37,298 nt of DNA, taken from the NCBI RefSeq assembly GCF_000423785.1, contig NZ_AUIQ01000013.1, forward strand, positions 1-37,298, read 5' to 3'. Every line of letters begins with the position of its first letter. Position 1 is the first letter of the stretch. The notes under the pieces were generated by a model, which saw only the letters and a program-made list of their open reading frames with translations, did not search any database and was not told where the DNA came from. Positions 17,104 through 25,189 of the stretch are shown here, piece by piece. This DNA is from Tetragenococcus muriaticus DSM 15685 (lineage in GTDB: Bacteria; Bacillota; Bacilli; Lactobacillales; Enterococcaceae). The position numbers and the translations under genes are program-made.

Positions 17104-17733
17104 TTAAAACAGAAAGCTTGTTTGCTTGATTTTATTTTCATTTGCTTTAACTAAGTCAGCGTAAAAGAAATTTCCGCCGTTATGATATAAATAACCTCCA
17201 TTATACATTACAGATTGGTAGCTTAAATACCGATATCTCGTACGTTCTGTGTTACCAAGCTCTGGTGATACGGTATCTTTTGAATATTGTTCAGCTAGTT
17301 CTAATCGATTCGTTTTTCCATTTTCTGCTACATAGTCAATATAGTCCAAACCAAAATTATAAGCTTGCACTGCCGTCCACAAGTCACAGCCTTCTGCCTC
17401 TGCCTTTCTAATTGCTGTGGCTAAAAAAGCTACACCTTGGTCAATACTTTCTTGTGATTCTTCGATCTGGTTAGGATACCCACCTTTACTTTCTGAACTT
17501 TGCATAGGGTCACTATTCTCCCCTTTTGTTTCTGTAAAAATAACGCTTAATACTAAATTCTTGTGTTGTGGGATATTTTCTCTTTCTACCGCTTGTTCTA
17601 CTTGGCCTTCATATTGGTAAACTTGCCTTAATATTTGATAGGTTCTATAAAAGTAATACCCACCTACAGTAAGTATCATTATCGAAATAAGTAGTAATAT
17701 TTTTTTTAATACAGATTTCTTTTTTTTATTCAT
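17104..17733 (-). CDS. Lysozyme-like peptidoglycan hydrolase, membrane anchored
   Basis: A 209-residue protein with an N-terminal membrane anchor (about 10-32) and an extracellular domain like the lysozyme-like family that includes the muramidase half of CwlT. Motifs: VIFTETKG with the likely catalytic Glu, DPMQSSESKG, the AVQAYNFG segment and the C-terminal YLSYQSVMYNGGYLYHNGGNFFYAD block. Such enzymes cleave the glycan strand locally. An ATG at 17748 is also in frame; the one at 17733 is preferred because it begins the usual basic anchor. No recognisable secretion-system neighbours are present, so a housekeeping wall role is more likely than conjugation. Confidence 0.82.
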   Translation of the reverse strand: MNKKKKSVLKKILLLISIMILTVGGYYFYRTYQILRQVYQYEGQVEQAVERENIPQHKNLVLSVIFTETKGENSDPMQSSESKGGYPNQIEESQESIDQGVAFLATAIRKAEAEGCDLWTAVQAYNFGLDYIDYVAENGKTNRLELAEQYSKDTVSPELGNTERTRYRYLSYQSVMYNGGYLYHNGGNFFYADLVKANENKIKQTSFLF

Positions 17734-17862
17734 GAATGTACCATCCAACCTTTTTTGTATCGAAACTCAGCCTACTATTTCTTAAAAAAACTGTCCATAG
17801 AACAGAAGGAAAAAATAAAAACTTTAAAAAAAGGTAATCTTTCTTTGGAATATCTTTAATAT

Positions 17863-18279
17863 TTAACGCTTACTGAATAGTGGATAAGCAATTTTTCCAT
17901 CATTTGGATCAATATTGGGGATGTTAGAGCTATGTTGTGTTTGTGGTTATTCAGCAGAAGACCATAAATCTACGACTTCTTGAACAAGGTTATCACTAAA
18001 GATTTCCTTTAACCCCTTCTCTCCTTTTTGAATACGTTTAATGACATCAGCAAAATTTTCGTCTAAAGGTAAGTGGGTTTCTTTATCGATAGCATCTTTA
18101 TCCAGAGCTAAGCGTCGAATCGTCAACTCATCTGGATATTCTGACTGGATAAAAACTTCAACTTTGAAGCCGTATCGTTCGTCTATTTTTCTTTCCATTG
18201 TACGAAATACTTTCATTTGAGCAGAATTAAAAGACGATTGAAATTGTTGTTGTAACTTGGCTAATTGTTTCTTTTTCAT
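17863..18279 (-). pseudogene. Unknown protein interrupted by an in-frame TAA
   Basis: An unrecognised basic, helical protein. The first part (17947-18279) gives 110 residues starting MKKKQLAKLQQ with GGAGAG upstream, and ends at a TAA. The same frame continues for 27 further sense codons to a second TAA at 17863-17865, with protein-like content (NIPNIDPNDGKIAYPLFSKR). This suggests that one sense codon, for example CAA or GAA, has become TAA and that the ancestral protein was about 138 residues. The shorter product may still be functional. The gene is divergent from the NA37 gene. No function can be assigned. Confidence 0.55.
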
Positions 18280-18317
18280 AATGCTCTCCTTTCAAAACTA
18301 CTATTTGATTATAAACA

Positions 18318-18345
18318 AAAAATAATTGATTGAACAATTATTTTT
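18318..18345. other. AT-rich inverted repeat between divergent genes
   Basis: A perfect 11-bp inverted repeat (AAAAATAATTG/CAATTATTTTT) with a 6-nt loop lies between the divergent unknown gene and the NA37 gene. It could be an operator for either or a hairpin. No terminator is needed at this position. Confidence 0.5.
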
Positions 18346-18455
18346 ATGAAAAACTCAGAAGTCTCCGTTTTTATAAAGTCATCTTTCTTCTTAAGCTTTC
18401 CTCACGTCAAATTTTTTTGTACACTATAAGAATGGAAAAAGAAAGGAAGAAATTT

Positions 18456-19460
18456 ATGGATATTTATTTAAAACAAGCGATCATGCACATTATTGATAGA
18501 AAATCAGGGGACCCTGTTTTTTCACAAATGACATTAGACTTGAGTATTGAGTATATACGGGATTACTTAACAAAAAAGATTCAAAAACTGGCAAGTTCAC
18601 AAACAAAAACAGGGACTTTAGCTCCAGATTCCGAAATTGCTCAATTAACCCAACAGGCCGAAAAAGATTTTATTCATTTTAGTGAAGCTTTTGTGAGCCG
18701 CTGGTACGAGGTTTATCAGCAAAGTGAAGATGCGCCTGATAGCGATGTTTTCGTTGTTTTATATGAACTTGATGAAATGACTTATATTGCTTTTTTAAAG
18801 GTTAAATACACCGAAGGATTCACCCATTATGTCGACACAAATGAACAAGGCATTCAAAATGATCTTATTATTAATCGAGCAATTTTGCCAGGAAAAGGGC
18901 AAAAAGCTGACGAAGGAATAACAATCAATTTGTCAGATTTTTCCTTTGAGCTCATCGAAAAAAGCTATACTTTTTCAGGTGAGAAAATGAACTATTTTTC
19001 TACTAAAGTGATTGAATCACAGCCTACACCTTCTTTGGAAGATCATGTCAAAGTTATTAAAAAAACAGCCGAAGAAATCGGCGAAAAATTCGACACACCT
19101 AGTTATAATTTAGTAGCAGATGTAAAAGAAGCCGTTTATGATACGATTGAAGAACATGGTCAAATTGATACCAAACAAGTTGCTGAACAAGTTTTTAAAG
19201 ATAACGTAACTGCAAAGATGTCCTTTACAGAAGAAGTTGAAGAACAAGGTGTTACAAATCAAGCACCGATGATGCGCGAAGTAAAAGAAATTTCCGAAAA
19301 GAAATACGGCAAACAAAAACTAAAACTTTCAAATGGTATCGAACTTGTAGTGCCTCTTGATGTTTATCGCGATCCTGAACTTATTGAATTTATTAATAAT
19401 CCAGATGGGACGATTTCAGTTACCATTAAAAATGTCGACGAAATTATTAACCGTATGTAA
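18456..19460 (+). CDS. Nucleoid-associated protein, NA37/YejK family
   Basis: A 334-residue cytoplasmic protein like E. coli YejK (37-kDa nucleoid-associated protein). It has the typical start MDIYLKQAIMHIIDRKSG, an acidic middle that includes FVVLYELDEMTYIAFLKVKY, and a C-terminal part with KLSNGIELVVPLDVYRD, which fits the family fold. The ATG at 18456 follows AGGAAG; the frame extends upstream into non-coding DNA. A -10-like TATAAG is at 18425-18430. It is the only plus-strand gene in the first 22 kb and converges on mvaE, from which it is separated by the palindrome array. Confidence 0.85.
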   Translation: MDIYLKQAIMHIIDRKSGDPVFSQMTLDLSIEYIRDYLTKKIQKLASSQTKTGTLAPDSEIAQLTQQAEKDFIHFSEAFVSRWYEVYQQSEDAPDSDVFVVLYELDEMTYIAFLKVKYTEGFTHYVDTNEQGIQNDLIINRAILPGKGQKADEGITINLSDFSFELIEKSYTFSGEKMNYFSTKVIESQPTPSLEDHVKVIKKTAEEIGEKFDTPSYNLVADVKEAVYDTIEEHGQIDTKQVAEQVFKDNVTAKMSFTEEVEEQGVTNQAPMMREVKEISEKKYGKQKLKLSNGIELVVPLDVYRDPELIEFINNPDGTISVTIKNVDEIINRM

Positions 19461-19555
19461 CAGTGATCATTATTATTTCTTTAACAAAGAAAAACGTAGC
19501 AAATTATTTCCTAACTTTGCCGCTAATTTCTTTTAACCCACTATTTTTAAAAAGC

Positions 19556-19748
19556 TATGTCCTGAAAGTCTATTCAGGTCATAACTTTTATAGACTTATG
19601 TTCTGAAATTGAATTCAGGACATAGATCGGCCAAATTTATGAGGTAAAAGTGGCTTTCAGGACATAATTACGACAAACTTATGTCCTGAATGGCCACTTA
19701 GGTCATAAGTCCGATAAAACGATGTCCTGAAATTAAACTCAGGACATA
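19556..19748. repeat. Array of five palindromes with 41-bp period
   Basis: Five units begin at 19556, 19597, 19638, 19680 and 19721. Each is a 27-29 nt inverted repeat of the form TATGTCCTGAA-N6-TTCAGGACATA plus a spacer of about 13 nt. Units 2 and 5 pair almost perfectly; unit 1 and unit 4 each have one arm as AGGTCATA; unit 3 has lost its left arm (TATGAGGT) but its right part pairs with the left arm of unit 4 over about 19 nt. The period (41, 41, 42, 41) is close to four turns of B-DNA. No gene lies within it; it fills the space between convergent genes. Confidence 0.85.
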
Positions 19749-19799
19749 AGTCACAAAAATTACGGTCTTATCGCCAGCTAAATAAACAAGCCTATACTC

Positions 19800-19832
19800 A
19801 AAAAAGCCCGAAAGAATTCTTTTGGGCTTTTT
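19800..19832. terminator. Bidirectional terminator between the NA37 gene and mvaE
   Basis: The stem AAAAAGCCC...GGGCTTTTT has an inner AAAGAATTCTTT palindrome and T-runs on both strands. It lies just after the mvaE stop. Confidence 0.85.
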
Positions 19833-19837
19833 CAACT

Positions 19838-22264
19838 CTATTTATTTCTTAGTTCTTGTAAAATCTTTCGGGCGTTTTCTTCATTCATTTGTTTTTTCTT
19901 CAATCGGTTAGCTACTTTTTGGACTTCAGAAGCTTTAGCTCCAGCATTCAAAGCTAACGATCGAGCTTGTAGCGCCATATGTCCTTTTTGGATACCCTCT
20001 GTCACTAAAGCCTTAATAGCTGCTAAATTTTGCGCTAAACCAACAGCAGCAATCACTTTAGCAAGCTCTTTTGCATTATTTACATCCATTATTTGCAATG
20101 CGACTTGCGCTTTTGGCAAAACTTTAGTAGCTCCTCCAGCTGTAGCGACAACAAGTGGCAATTCAATGGTCCCCTTCAAATACTTTTCTTCTATTTTCCA
20201 TTGGCTTAATCCTTGGTATTTTCCATTTCTAGCTGCGTAAGCATGAACAGCGCTACTCATGCTTCGGGTATCATTTCCAGTAGCAAGCACAACAGCCTCA
20301 ACCCCATTCATTATACCTTTATTATGCGTAACGGCGCGGTATGGGTCGATTTGAGCAAAATCGGAAGCTGCAGAAATTTTTTTCGCAATTTGTTCTCCCT
20401 TTGCAGCATCTCCTTTGCCCAAATCAGTAAACGAAACATAACAATTAGCTGAAACTATTGCTTCTGTAGCGTAATTACTTAAAATGCTAAATAAGATCTC
20501 TTCAGAAAACCATTGCCGAAAAAGTGTAGCCACAGCCTCTAACACTGTATTTATCATGTTTGCTCCCATAGCATCTTGAGTATCAACAATTAAATCCACA
20601 CTTAGAAAACTCGGATCTTCAGTAAAATCACGAATTTCAATATCTTTTAATCCTCCGCCACGTTTGACAATTGAAGGATAAGCTTGTTTAGCTTTTTCCA
20701 TAATAGACGTCTGATTTTCTTTTATTTGTCTTACAATACCTTCTTTGTCTTGAATATTCATAAAAACAATCTGACCACGAACATTCTTTTGTGTCATCGT
20801 AGCAGCAAACCCACCCGCTCTTTTAACCAATTGAGCACCATTATTACAAGCGGCTATGACAGAAGGTTCTTCAGTGGTCATAGGTACTAAATATTCTTTT
20901 TGGTTTACTTTGATATTTTCTACAACACCCATCGGAATGGAAGTTTCACTAATTTGATTTTCTATTAAGTTCGAGGCGATTTTTTCCGATAAAACATTTT
21001 GGTTTAGCTCATTTTGCATTTGTGTGGTAATTCTTTGTTGAGAAACTAACTGATCTAAGCGTTCTTGTCTAGATAACTCATAAAAACGAGAAGACTTCTT
21101 TTCCGTAGGTCTTTCAATTAATGCTGCTAATCCAAGACCTCCTCCTACACACAGGGAAACAACCGCGTACCGCCCATTTATACGACCTAATTGATGGCAA
21201 GCTGTTGTCATAATCCTCGCTCCAGTAGCTCCAATAGCATGTCCGATAGAAATTCCGCTACCGCAAAGATTGATTTTTTCTTCAGGAATATTTAATTCTT
21301 GTTGCACAGCAATGGAAGAAGAGGCAAAAGCTTCGTTAATCTCAAAAAGATCTATGTCTTCTGACTTTAATTCATTTCGTTCAAGTAGTTGCGCAATTGC
21401 CTTAACAGGAGAAACCCCCATGATTTTAGGATCAATACCTACTTCTATTGTATCTTTAAGAACAGCTAAATAAGAAAGGTCATTTTCTAAAGCAAAATTT
21501 TTAGTTGCTAGCATAACAGCAGAAGCGCCATCATTAATCGTTGAAGCATTCCCTGCAGTTACAGAGCCGGTCTGCTTGAAAACAGGACCTAGTTTCGCTA
21601 ATTTTTCCATAGAGGTATTTTTTCTAACACCTTCATCTTGTTCCATCAGGCCGTCCTTTAACTCCACTGGTAATATTTCTTCAGCAAAATAGCCTTTCTC
21701 TTGTGCATCAGCTGCCTTTTTATGCGATTGTAGCGCAAAAGCATCTTGCATTTTTCTAGTTATATTATATTTTTCTGCTACATTTTCAGCAGTAAATCCC
21801 ATATGTTGGCCACTAAACACATCAGTTAAACCATCCGAAAGCATCACGGGGTTTGGTTGAGAATATGTATCACTTTGTTGATCATAATAAGTTAAATGAG
21901 GCGCTTGACTCATACTTTCGGTTCCACCAGCTAATATCACCTCTGCTTCGTTCAAACGAAGTGATTGTGCTGCTAAAAAAATAGCCTTCATTCCAGAACC
22001 ACAAACTTCGTTAATTGTTGAAGCATAGACAGAGGCAGATAATCCGCTATTTAAAACCATTTGTCTTGCAGGGTTTTGCCCATTTCCAGCTTGTAATACA
22101 TTGCCAAAAATGATCTGTTTAAGCGCTGATGCCGCTGTCTTATTTTTTCTTATAAGTTTTTGGGTTATGGTTGTCCCCAGCTCTACTGCTGATAATTGAC
22201 TTAAGCGTCCTTGATATTTTCCGACGGGCGTTCTTAAGGCATCGATAATTACGACTTCTTTCAC
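19838..22264 (-). CDS. mvaE: Bifunctional acetyl-CoA acetyltransferase / HMG-CoA reductase
   Basis: Catalyses the first and third steps of the mevalonate pathway to isoprenoids: condensation of two acetyl-CoA, and reduction of HMG-CoA to mevalonate. It has 808 residues. The N-terminal thiolase (about 1-388) has Cys88 (NEVCGSG), His342 (GHAIGATGAR) and Cys372 (CVGGG). The C-terminal class II HMG-CoA reductase (about 395-808) has PMGVVEN at 444-450, the catalytic Glu in TTEEPSV and DAMGANM at 564-570. This fusion is characteristic of enterococci and relatives. The start is GTG with GGAGGTGA upstream. It is divergent from mvaS. Confidence 0.97.
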   Translation of the reverse strand: MKEVVIIDALRTPVGKYQGRLSQLSAVELGTTITQKLIRKNKTAASALKQIIFGNVLQAGNGQNPARQMVLNSGLSASVYASTINEVCGSGMKAIFLAAQSLRLNEAEVILAGGTESMSQAPHLTYYDQQSDTYSQPNPVMLSDGLTDVFSGQHMGFTAENVAEKYNITRKMQDAFALQSHKKAADAQEKGYFAEEILPVELKDGLMEQDEGVRKNTSMEKLAKLGPVFKQTGSVTAGNASTINDGASAVMLATKNFALENDLSYLAVLKDTIEVGIDPKIMGVSPVKAIAQLLERNELKSEDIDLFEINEAFASSSIAVQQELNIPEEKINLCGSGISIGHAIGATGARIMTTACHQLGRINGRYAVVSLCVGGGLGLAALIERPTEKKSSRFYELSRQERLDQLVSQQRITTQMQNELNQNVLSEKIASNLIENQISETSIPMGVVENIKVNQKEYLVPMTTEEPSVIAACNNGAQLVKRAGGFAATMTQKNVRGQIVFMNIQDKEGIVRQIKENQTSIMEKAKQAYPSIVKRGGGLKDIEIRDFTEDPSFLSVDLIVDTQDAMGANMINTVLEAVATLFRQWFSEEILFSILSNYATEAIVSANCYVSFTDLGKGDAAKGEQIAKKISAASDFAQIDPYRAVTHNKGIMNGVEAVVLATGNDTRSMSSAVHAYAARNGKYQGLSQWKIEEKYLKGTIELPLVVATAGGATKVLPKAQVALQIMDVNNAKELAKVIAAVGLAQNLAAIKALVTEGIQKGHMALQARSLALNAGAKASEVQKVANRLKKKQMNEENARKILQELRNK

Positions 22265-22283
22265 ATTGTCACCTCCAAAATGA

Positions 22284-22311
22284 ACTATAGCATTCTTTTA
22301 GAAAAAAACAA
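22284..22311 (-). promoter_or_regulatory. Promoter of mvaE
   Basis: TTGTTT (22306-22311) and TATAGT (22284-22289) are separated by 16 bp, with an extended TGC before the -10, about 20 nt from the GTG start. Confidence 0.6.
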
Positions 22312-22438
22312 ACCGTTCTTTTTCTCTCTTATGCTTTACAGCTCAATCTTTAATAATCTTTAAATTGTGGGTTTGATCTCCCTAAACTTATTAAAGTATG
22401 TTAATTTTAAATATATATATTAATTAAAGGAGATTCTT

Positions 22439-23590
22439 ATGAACGTCGGTATCGATAAACTTAGTTTTTTTATCCCCCCTTATTACATAGACATGACTGA
22501 ACTTGCGCATGCTCGAGGAGTCGATCCTGCCAAATTTCATATTGGCATTGGTCAAGACCAAATGGCTGTAAGTCCTAAAACACAGGATATTGTTACTTTT
22601 GCTGCAAATGCAGCACAACACATTTTGAATGCTGACGATTTGGCCCAAATTGATATGATGATTGTCGCTACTGAATCTGGAATCGATGAATCTAAAGCTT
22701 CAGCAGTCGTATTACATCGCCTTTTAGGTATTCAACCATTTGCTCGTTCATTTGAAATTAAAGAAGCATGCTATGGAGCAACAGCTGGTCTACAATTTGC
22801 CAAAGATCATGTTAGCTTACATCCAAATAAAAAAGTCCTGGTTATTGCTACAGATATTGCAAAATATGGACTTGCTTCTGGTGGGGAACCAACACAAGGT
22901 GCGGGTGCTGTGGCTATGTTAGTAAGTGTTGAACCTAAAATTCTAGCTTTTGAAAATGATAACATCATGTTAACGCAAGATATCTATGATTTTTGGCGTC
23001 CTGTTGGTTACAATTTTCCTTTAGTCGATGGACAACTTTCAAATGAAACATATATCCAATCTTTTCAAAAAGTTTGGAAGGAAAATATTCAAAAAAATCA
23101 TACTTCACTTTCTGACTATGCTGCCCTCGTTTTTCATATCCCTTATACAAAAATGGGAAAAAAAGCTTTCAATTCCATTTTAGAGGATGTCTCCGAAAGT
23201 GAAAAAAAACGTTTTCTCACTCGTTATGAACAAAGTACGATTTATAGCAGAAAAACAGGAAATATGTACACGGGGTCGTTGTATCTCGGACTGATATCCC
23301 TTCTAGAAAATAATGAAAATCTACCAACAAATGGACGGGTTGGTTTATTCAGTTATGGTTCAGGTTCAGTGGCAGAATTTTTTAGTATGCGTTTAGTTGA
23401 AGGCTATCAACAGTATTTATTACCAAATGTGCATAAAAATCTTTTTGATCAGCGCACAAAATTATCTATAGACGAATATGAACATATGTTTTCAGATCAG
23501 CTAAATATTAACGCTGATAATGAGTTTGATGATCCAACACCTTACAGCATCGCTAAAACTATCCATACAATTCGTCACTACCATGAATAA
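22439..23590 (+). CDS. mvaS: Hydroxymethylglutaryl-CoA synthase
   Basis: Condenses acetyl-CoA with acetoacetyl-CoA to HMG-CoA, the step between the two MvaE activities. It has 383 residues, as in E. faecalis. Active-site residues are Glu80 (VATESGIDESK), Cys111 (EIKEACYGATAGLQ) and His233 (VFHIPYTKMGKKAF). AAAGGAG precedes the ATG. The gene starts 174 nt from mvaE in the opposite direction, so the shared intergenic region can balance both enzymes. It ends at a very strong bidirectional terminator. Confidence 0.97.
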   Translation: MNVGIDKLSFFIPPYYIDMTELAHARGVDPAKFHIGIGQDQMAVSPKTQDIVTFAANAAQHILNADDLAQIDMMIVATESGIDESKASAVVLHRLLGIQPFARSFEIKEACYGATAGLQFAKDHVSLHPNKKVLVIATDIAKYGLASGGEPTQGAGAVAMLVSVEPKILAFENDNIMLTQDIYDFWRPVGYNFPLVDGQLSNETYIQSFQKVWKENIQKNHTSLSDYAALVFHIPYTKMGKKAFNSILEDVSESEKKRFLTRYEQSTIYSRKTGNMYTGSLYLGLISLLENNENLPTNGRVGLFSYGSGSVAEFFSMRLVEGYQQYLLPNVHKNLFDQRTKLSIDEYEHMFSDQLNINADNEFDDPTPYSIAKTIHTIRHYHE

Positions 23591-23599
23591 AACATAAAT

Positions 23600-23651
23600 A
23601 AAAAGGAAGCTTCTTTTAAAGACACTAGCCTTTAAAAGAAGCTTCCTTTTT
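23600..23651. terminator. Bidirectional terminator between mvaS and the DUF2255 gene
   Basis: A perfect 22-bp stem with an 8-nt loop, starting AAAAAGGAAGCTTC and ending GAAGCTTCCTTTTT, serves both convergent genes. Confidence 0.9.
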
Positions 23652-23666
23652 ATTTTAATTTATCTT

Positions 23667-24041
23667 CTAATCTTTTGGAATAAGTCGTACTGTAGCTTGT
23701 CGTGCTCGTTTACTGATCATCGGAGGAAGATACGGACTGCCTTCGTATTTTTGACGGTAGCCTTCATCCACTCGATCATTGGTTTCTTCATCTGTAGGAA
23801 ATTCGAAACGCACATCTTTTTCAACGCCCCCTACAGAAATATGACCTTGCCCTTCTCTTTGCGCTGATTGATACCAGCGCGCAGAAGTTCCAGCATACCC
23901 ACGACAATATAAGTCATCTCCGGCTTGGGCAATCCAAATCCAGGCAGGTCTATGCATCGATCCATCTGGATTGGGGATTGATATATATAGATTATCATCT
24001 TTAGAAATAGCTTCTAATTCTTCTTTGGTCCAACCACTCAT
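23667..24041 (-). CDS. DUF2255 family protein
   Basis: A 124-residue soluble protein. DUF2255 proteins resemble a short flavin-reductase-like or F420-type beta barrel; the segments PAWIWIAQAGDDLYCRGYAGTS-like and GGVEKDVRFEF are recognisable. It lies 34 nt after the aldo/keto reductase gene on the same strand and is probably co-transcribed. Its function is not established. The pairing suggests a redox or detoxification role, which is inference. Confidence 0.8.
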   Translation of the reverse strand: MSGWTKEELEAISKDDNLYISIPNPDGSMHRPAWIWIAQAGDDLYCRGYAGTSARWYQSAQREGQGHISVGGVEKDVRFEFPTDEETNDRVDEGYRQKYEGSPYLPPMISKRARQATVRLIPKD

Positions 24042-24075
24042 AAAAAAGCTCCTTTCCTATTAAATAAATAATCCA

Positions 24076-24945
24076 TTAATTTAAATCTTGTTCAAATACA
24101 GGGAAGCCACTAGCATCACCGTAATCTTTAATGCGTTCCATATGTTTTAATTTATCCATATCTTCTGCAGAAATTTCAAAATCTACTTCAGCGTTGCTGC
24201 GAATATGATCTGGATTTTCAGACTTAGGCAATGGTAATAAGCCTAATTGTAGGCAGTAACGAATACTCAATTGTGCTGTACTTACATTATATTTTTCCGC
24301 TAAGTCTTTTATTTCTTGGTTATTTAATATTTCGCCATGAGCCACTGGGGAATAAGCTTCAACCAAAATATCGTTCTTTTGGCAAAATTCAATTAAATTG
24401 AAAGGTGTATTACTTATATGAGCAAGAACTTGGTTGACCACTGGTTTTACAGTGCCATTTTGCAAAATATTTTCAAGATCTTCTTGGCCAAAGTTCGAAA
24501 CGCCAATAGCACGAATCTTACCATCATTATAAGCTTCTTCCATAGCGCGCCAAGCTTCTAAGTTTCCTTCAAAATAACGATTCTCGCTATTAAAATCAGC
24601 CCAAGGTTGTGGACTATGAATAATCATCATGTCTAAATAATCGACACCCATCGTTTCCAATGATTGATTAATAGCCTTTTCTGCTTCTTCATATGTCTTT
24701 ACTTCAGCAGCTAATTTGGTTGTGACAAAAATATCTTCACGTGCCACATTAGAATTACGTATACCTTCACCTACTCCATGCTCATTTTCATAGGCTTGGG
24801 CCGTATCAATATGACGATACCCCGAATTAATTGCGTCTGTGACTGGTTGAATCACTTGTTCATCTTCAACTAGCCAAGTACCAAAAGCAATTTTAGGAAT
24901 TTTTACTCCATTAGATAAAGTGTAGTGTTCTGTTAAAATACTCAT
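24076..24945 (-). CDS. Aldo/keto reductase (diketo-gulonate reductase-like)
   Basis: An NADPH-dependent carbonyl reductase with a TIM-barrel fold, 289 residues. The catalytic tetrad is D47, Y52, K77 and H110 (MIIHSPQP), and the C-terminal cofactor motif is PLPKSENPDHIRSN. It starts after GAGAGGAG. A 244-nt upstream region separates it from the PQQ-type lipoprotein gene and holds a 21-bp palindrome overlapping a TATAAT. The physiological substrate is unknown; 2,5-diketo-D-gluconate reductase-like and methylglyoxal reductase-like members are common in this group. Confidence 0.92.
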   Translation of the reverse strand: MSILTEHYTLSNGVKIPKIAFGTWLVEDEQVIQPVTDAINSGYRHIDTAQAYENEHGVGEGIRNSNVAREDIFVTTKLAAEVKTYEEAEKAINQSLETMGVDYLDMMIIHSPQPWADFNSENRYFEGNLEAWRAMEEAYNDGKIRAIGVSNFGQEDLENILQNGTVKPVVNQVLAHISNTPFNLIEFCQKNDILVEAYSPVAHGEILNNQEIKDLAEKYNVSTAQLSIRYCLQLGLLPLPKSENPDHIRSNAEVDFEISAEDMDKLKHMERIKDYGDASGFPVFEQDLN

Positions 24946-25164
24946 ATTATGTTTCTCCTCTCAATTATATCGATTCAACATTCTTTTTTTAATTCATTCT
25001 TTGTTACGATTATAAAAAGAGTCCTAGCTCGCCTCCTTTCAAGTTAACAAGAAAAAATTGGTTCCCAATTAAGTGATGAAATCAGTAGGTAAGTATTCCT
25101 TTGTACACTCACTCCACCTCGATTGTATCAGTCCTTGCTTTATTTGTCAGTTCACTTGCTTTTC

Positions 25165-25185
25165 TTAAAGTATATTATACTTTAA
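25165..25185. promoter_or_regulatory. 21-bp palindrome overlapping a -10 element
   Basis: TTAAAGTATA and TATACTTTAA are perfect arms around a single central base. On the minus strand the centre reads TATAAT. It lies just after the PQQ-type gene stop and about 220 nt before the aldo/keto reductase start, so it could be an operator-promoter for that gene or only an AT-rich hairpin. Confidence 0.45.
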
Positions 25186-25189
25186 TGAC

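Noticed and set aside
19556-19748. CRISPR array.
   Set aside because: Repeats are short, palindromic and degenerate, spacers are about 13 nt, and no cas genes are present.
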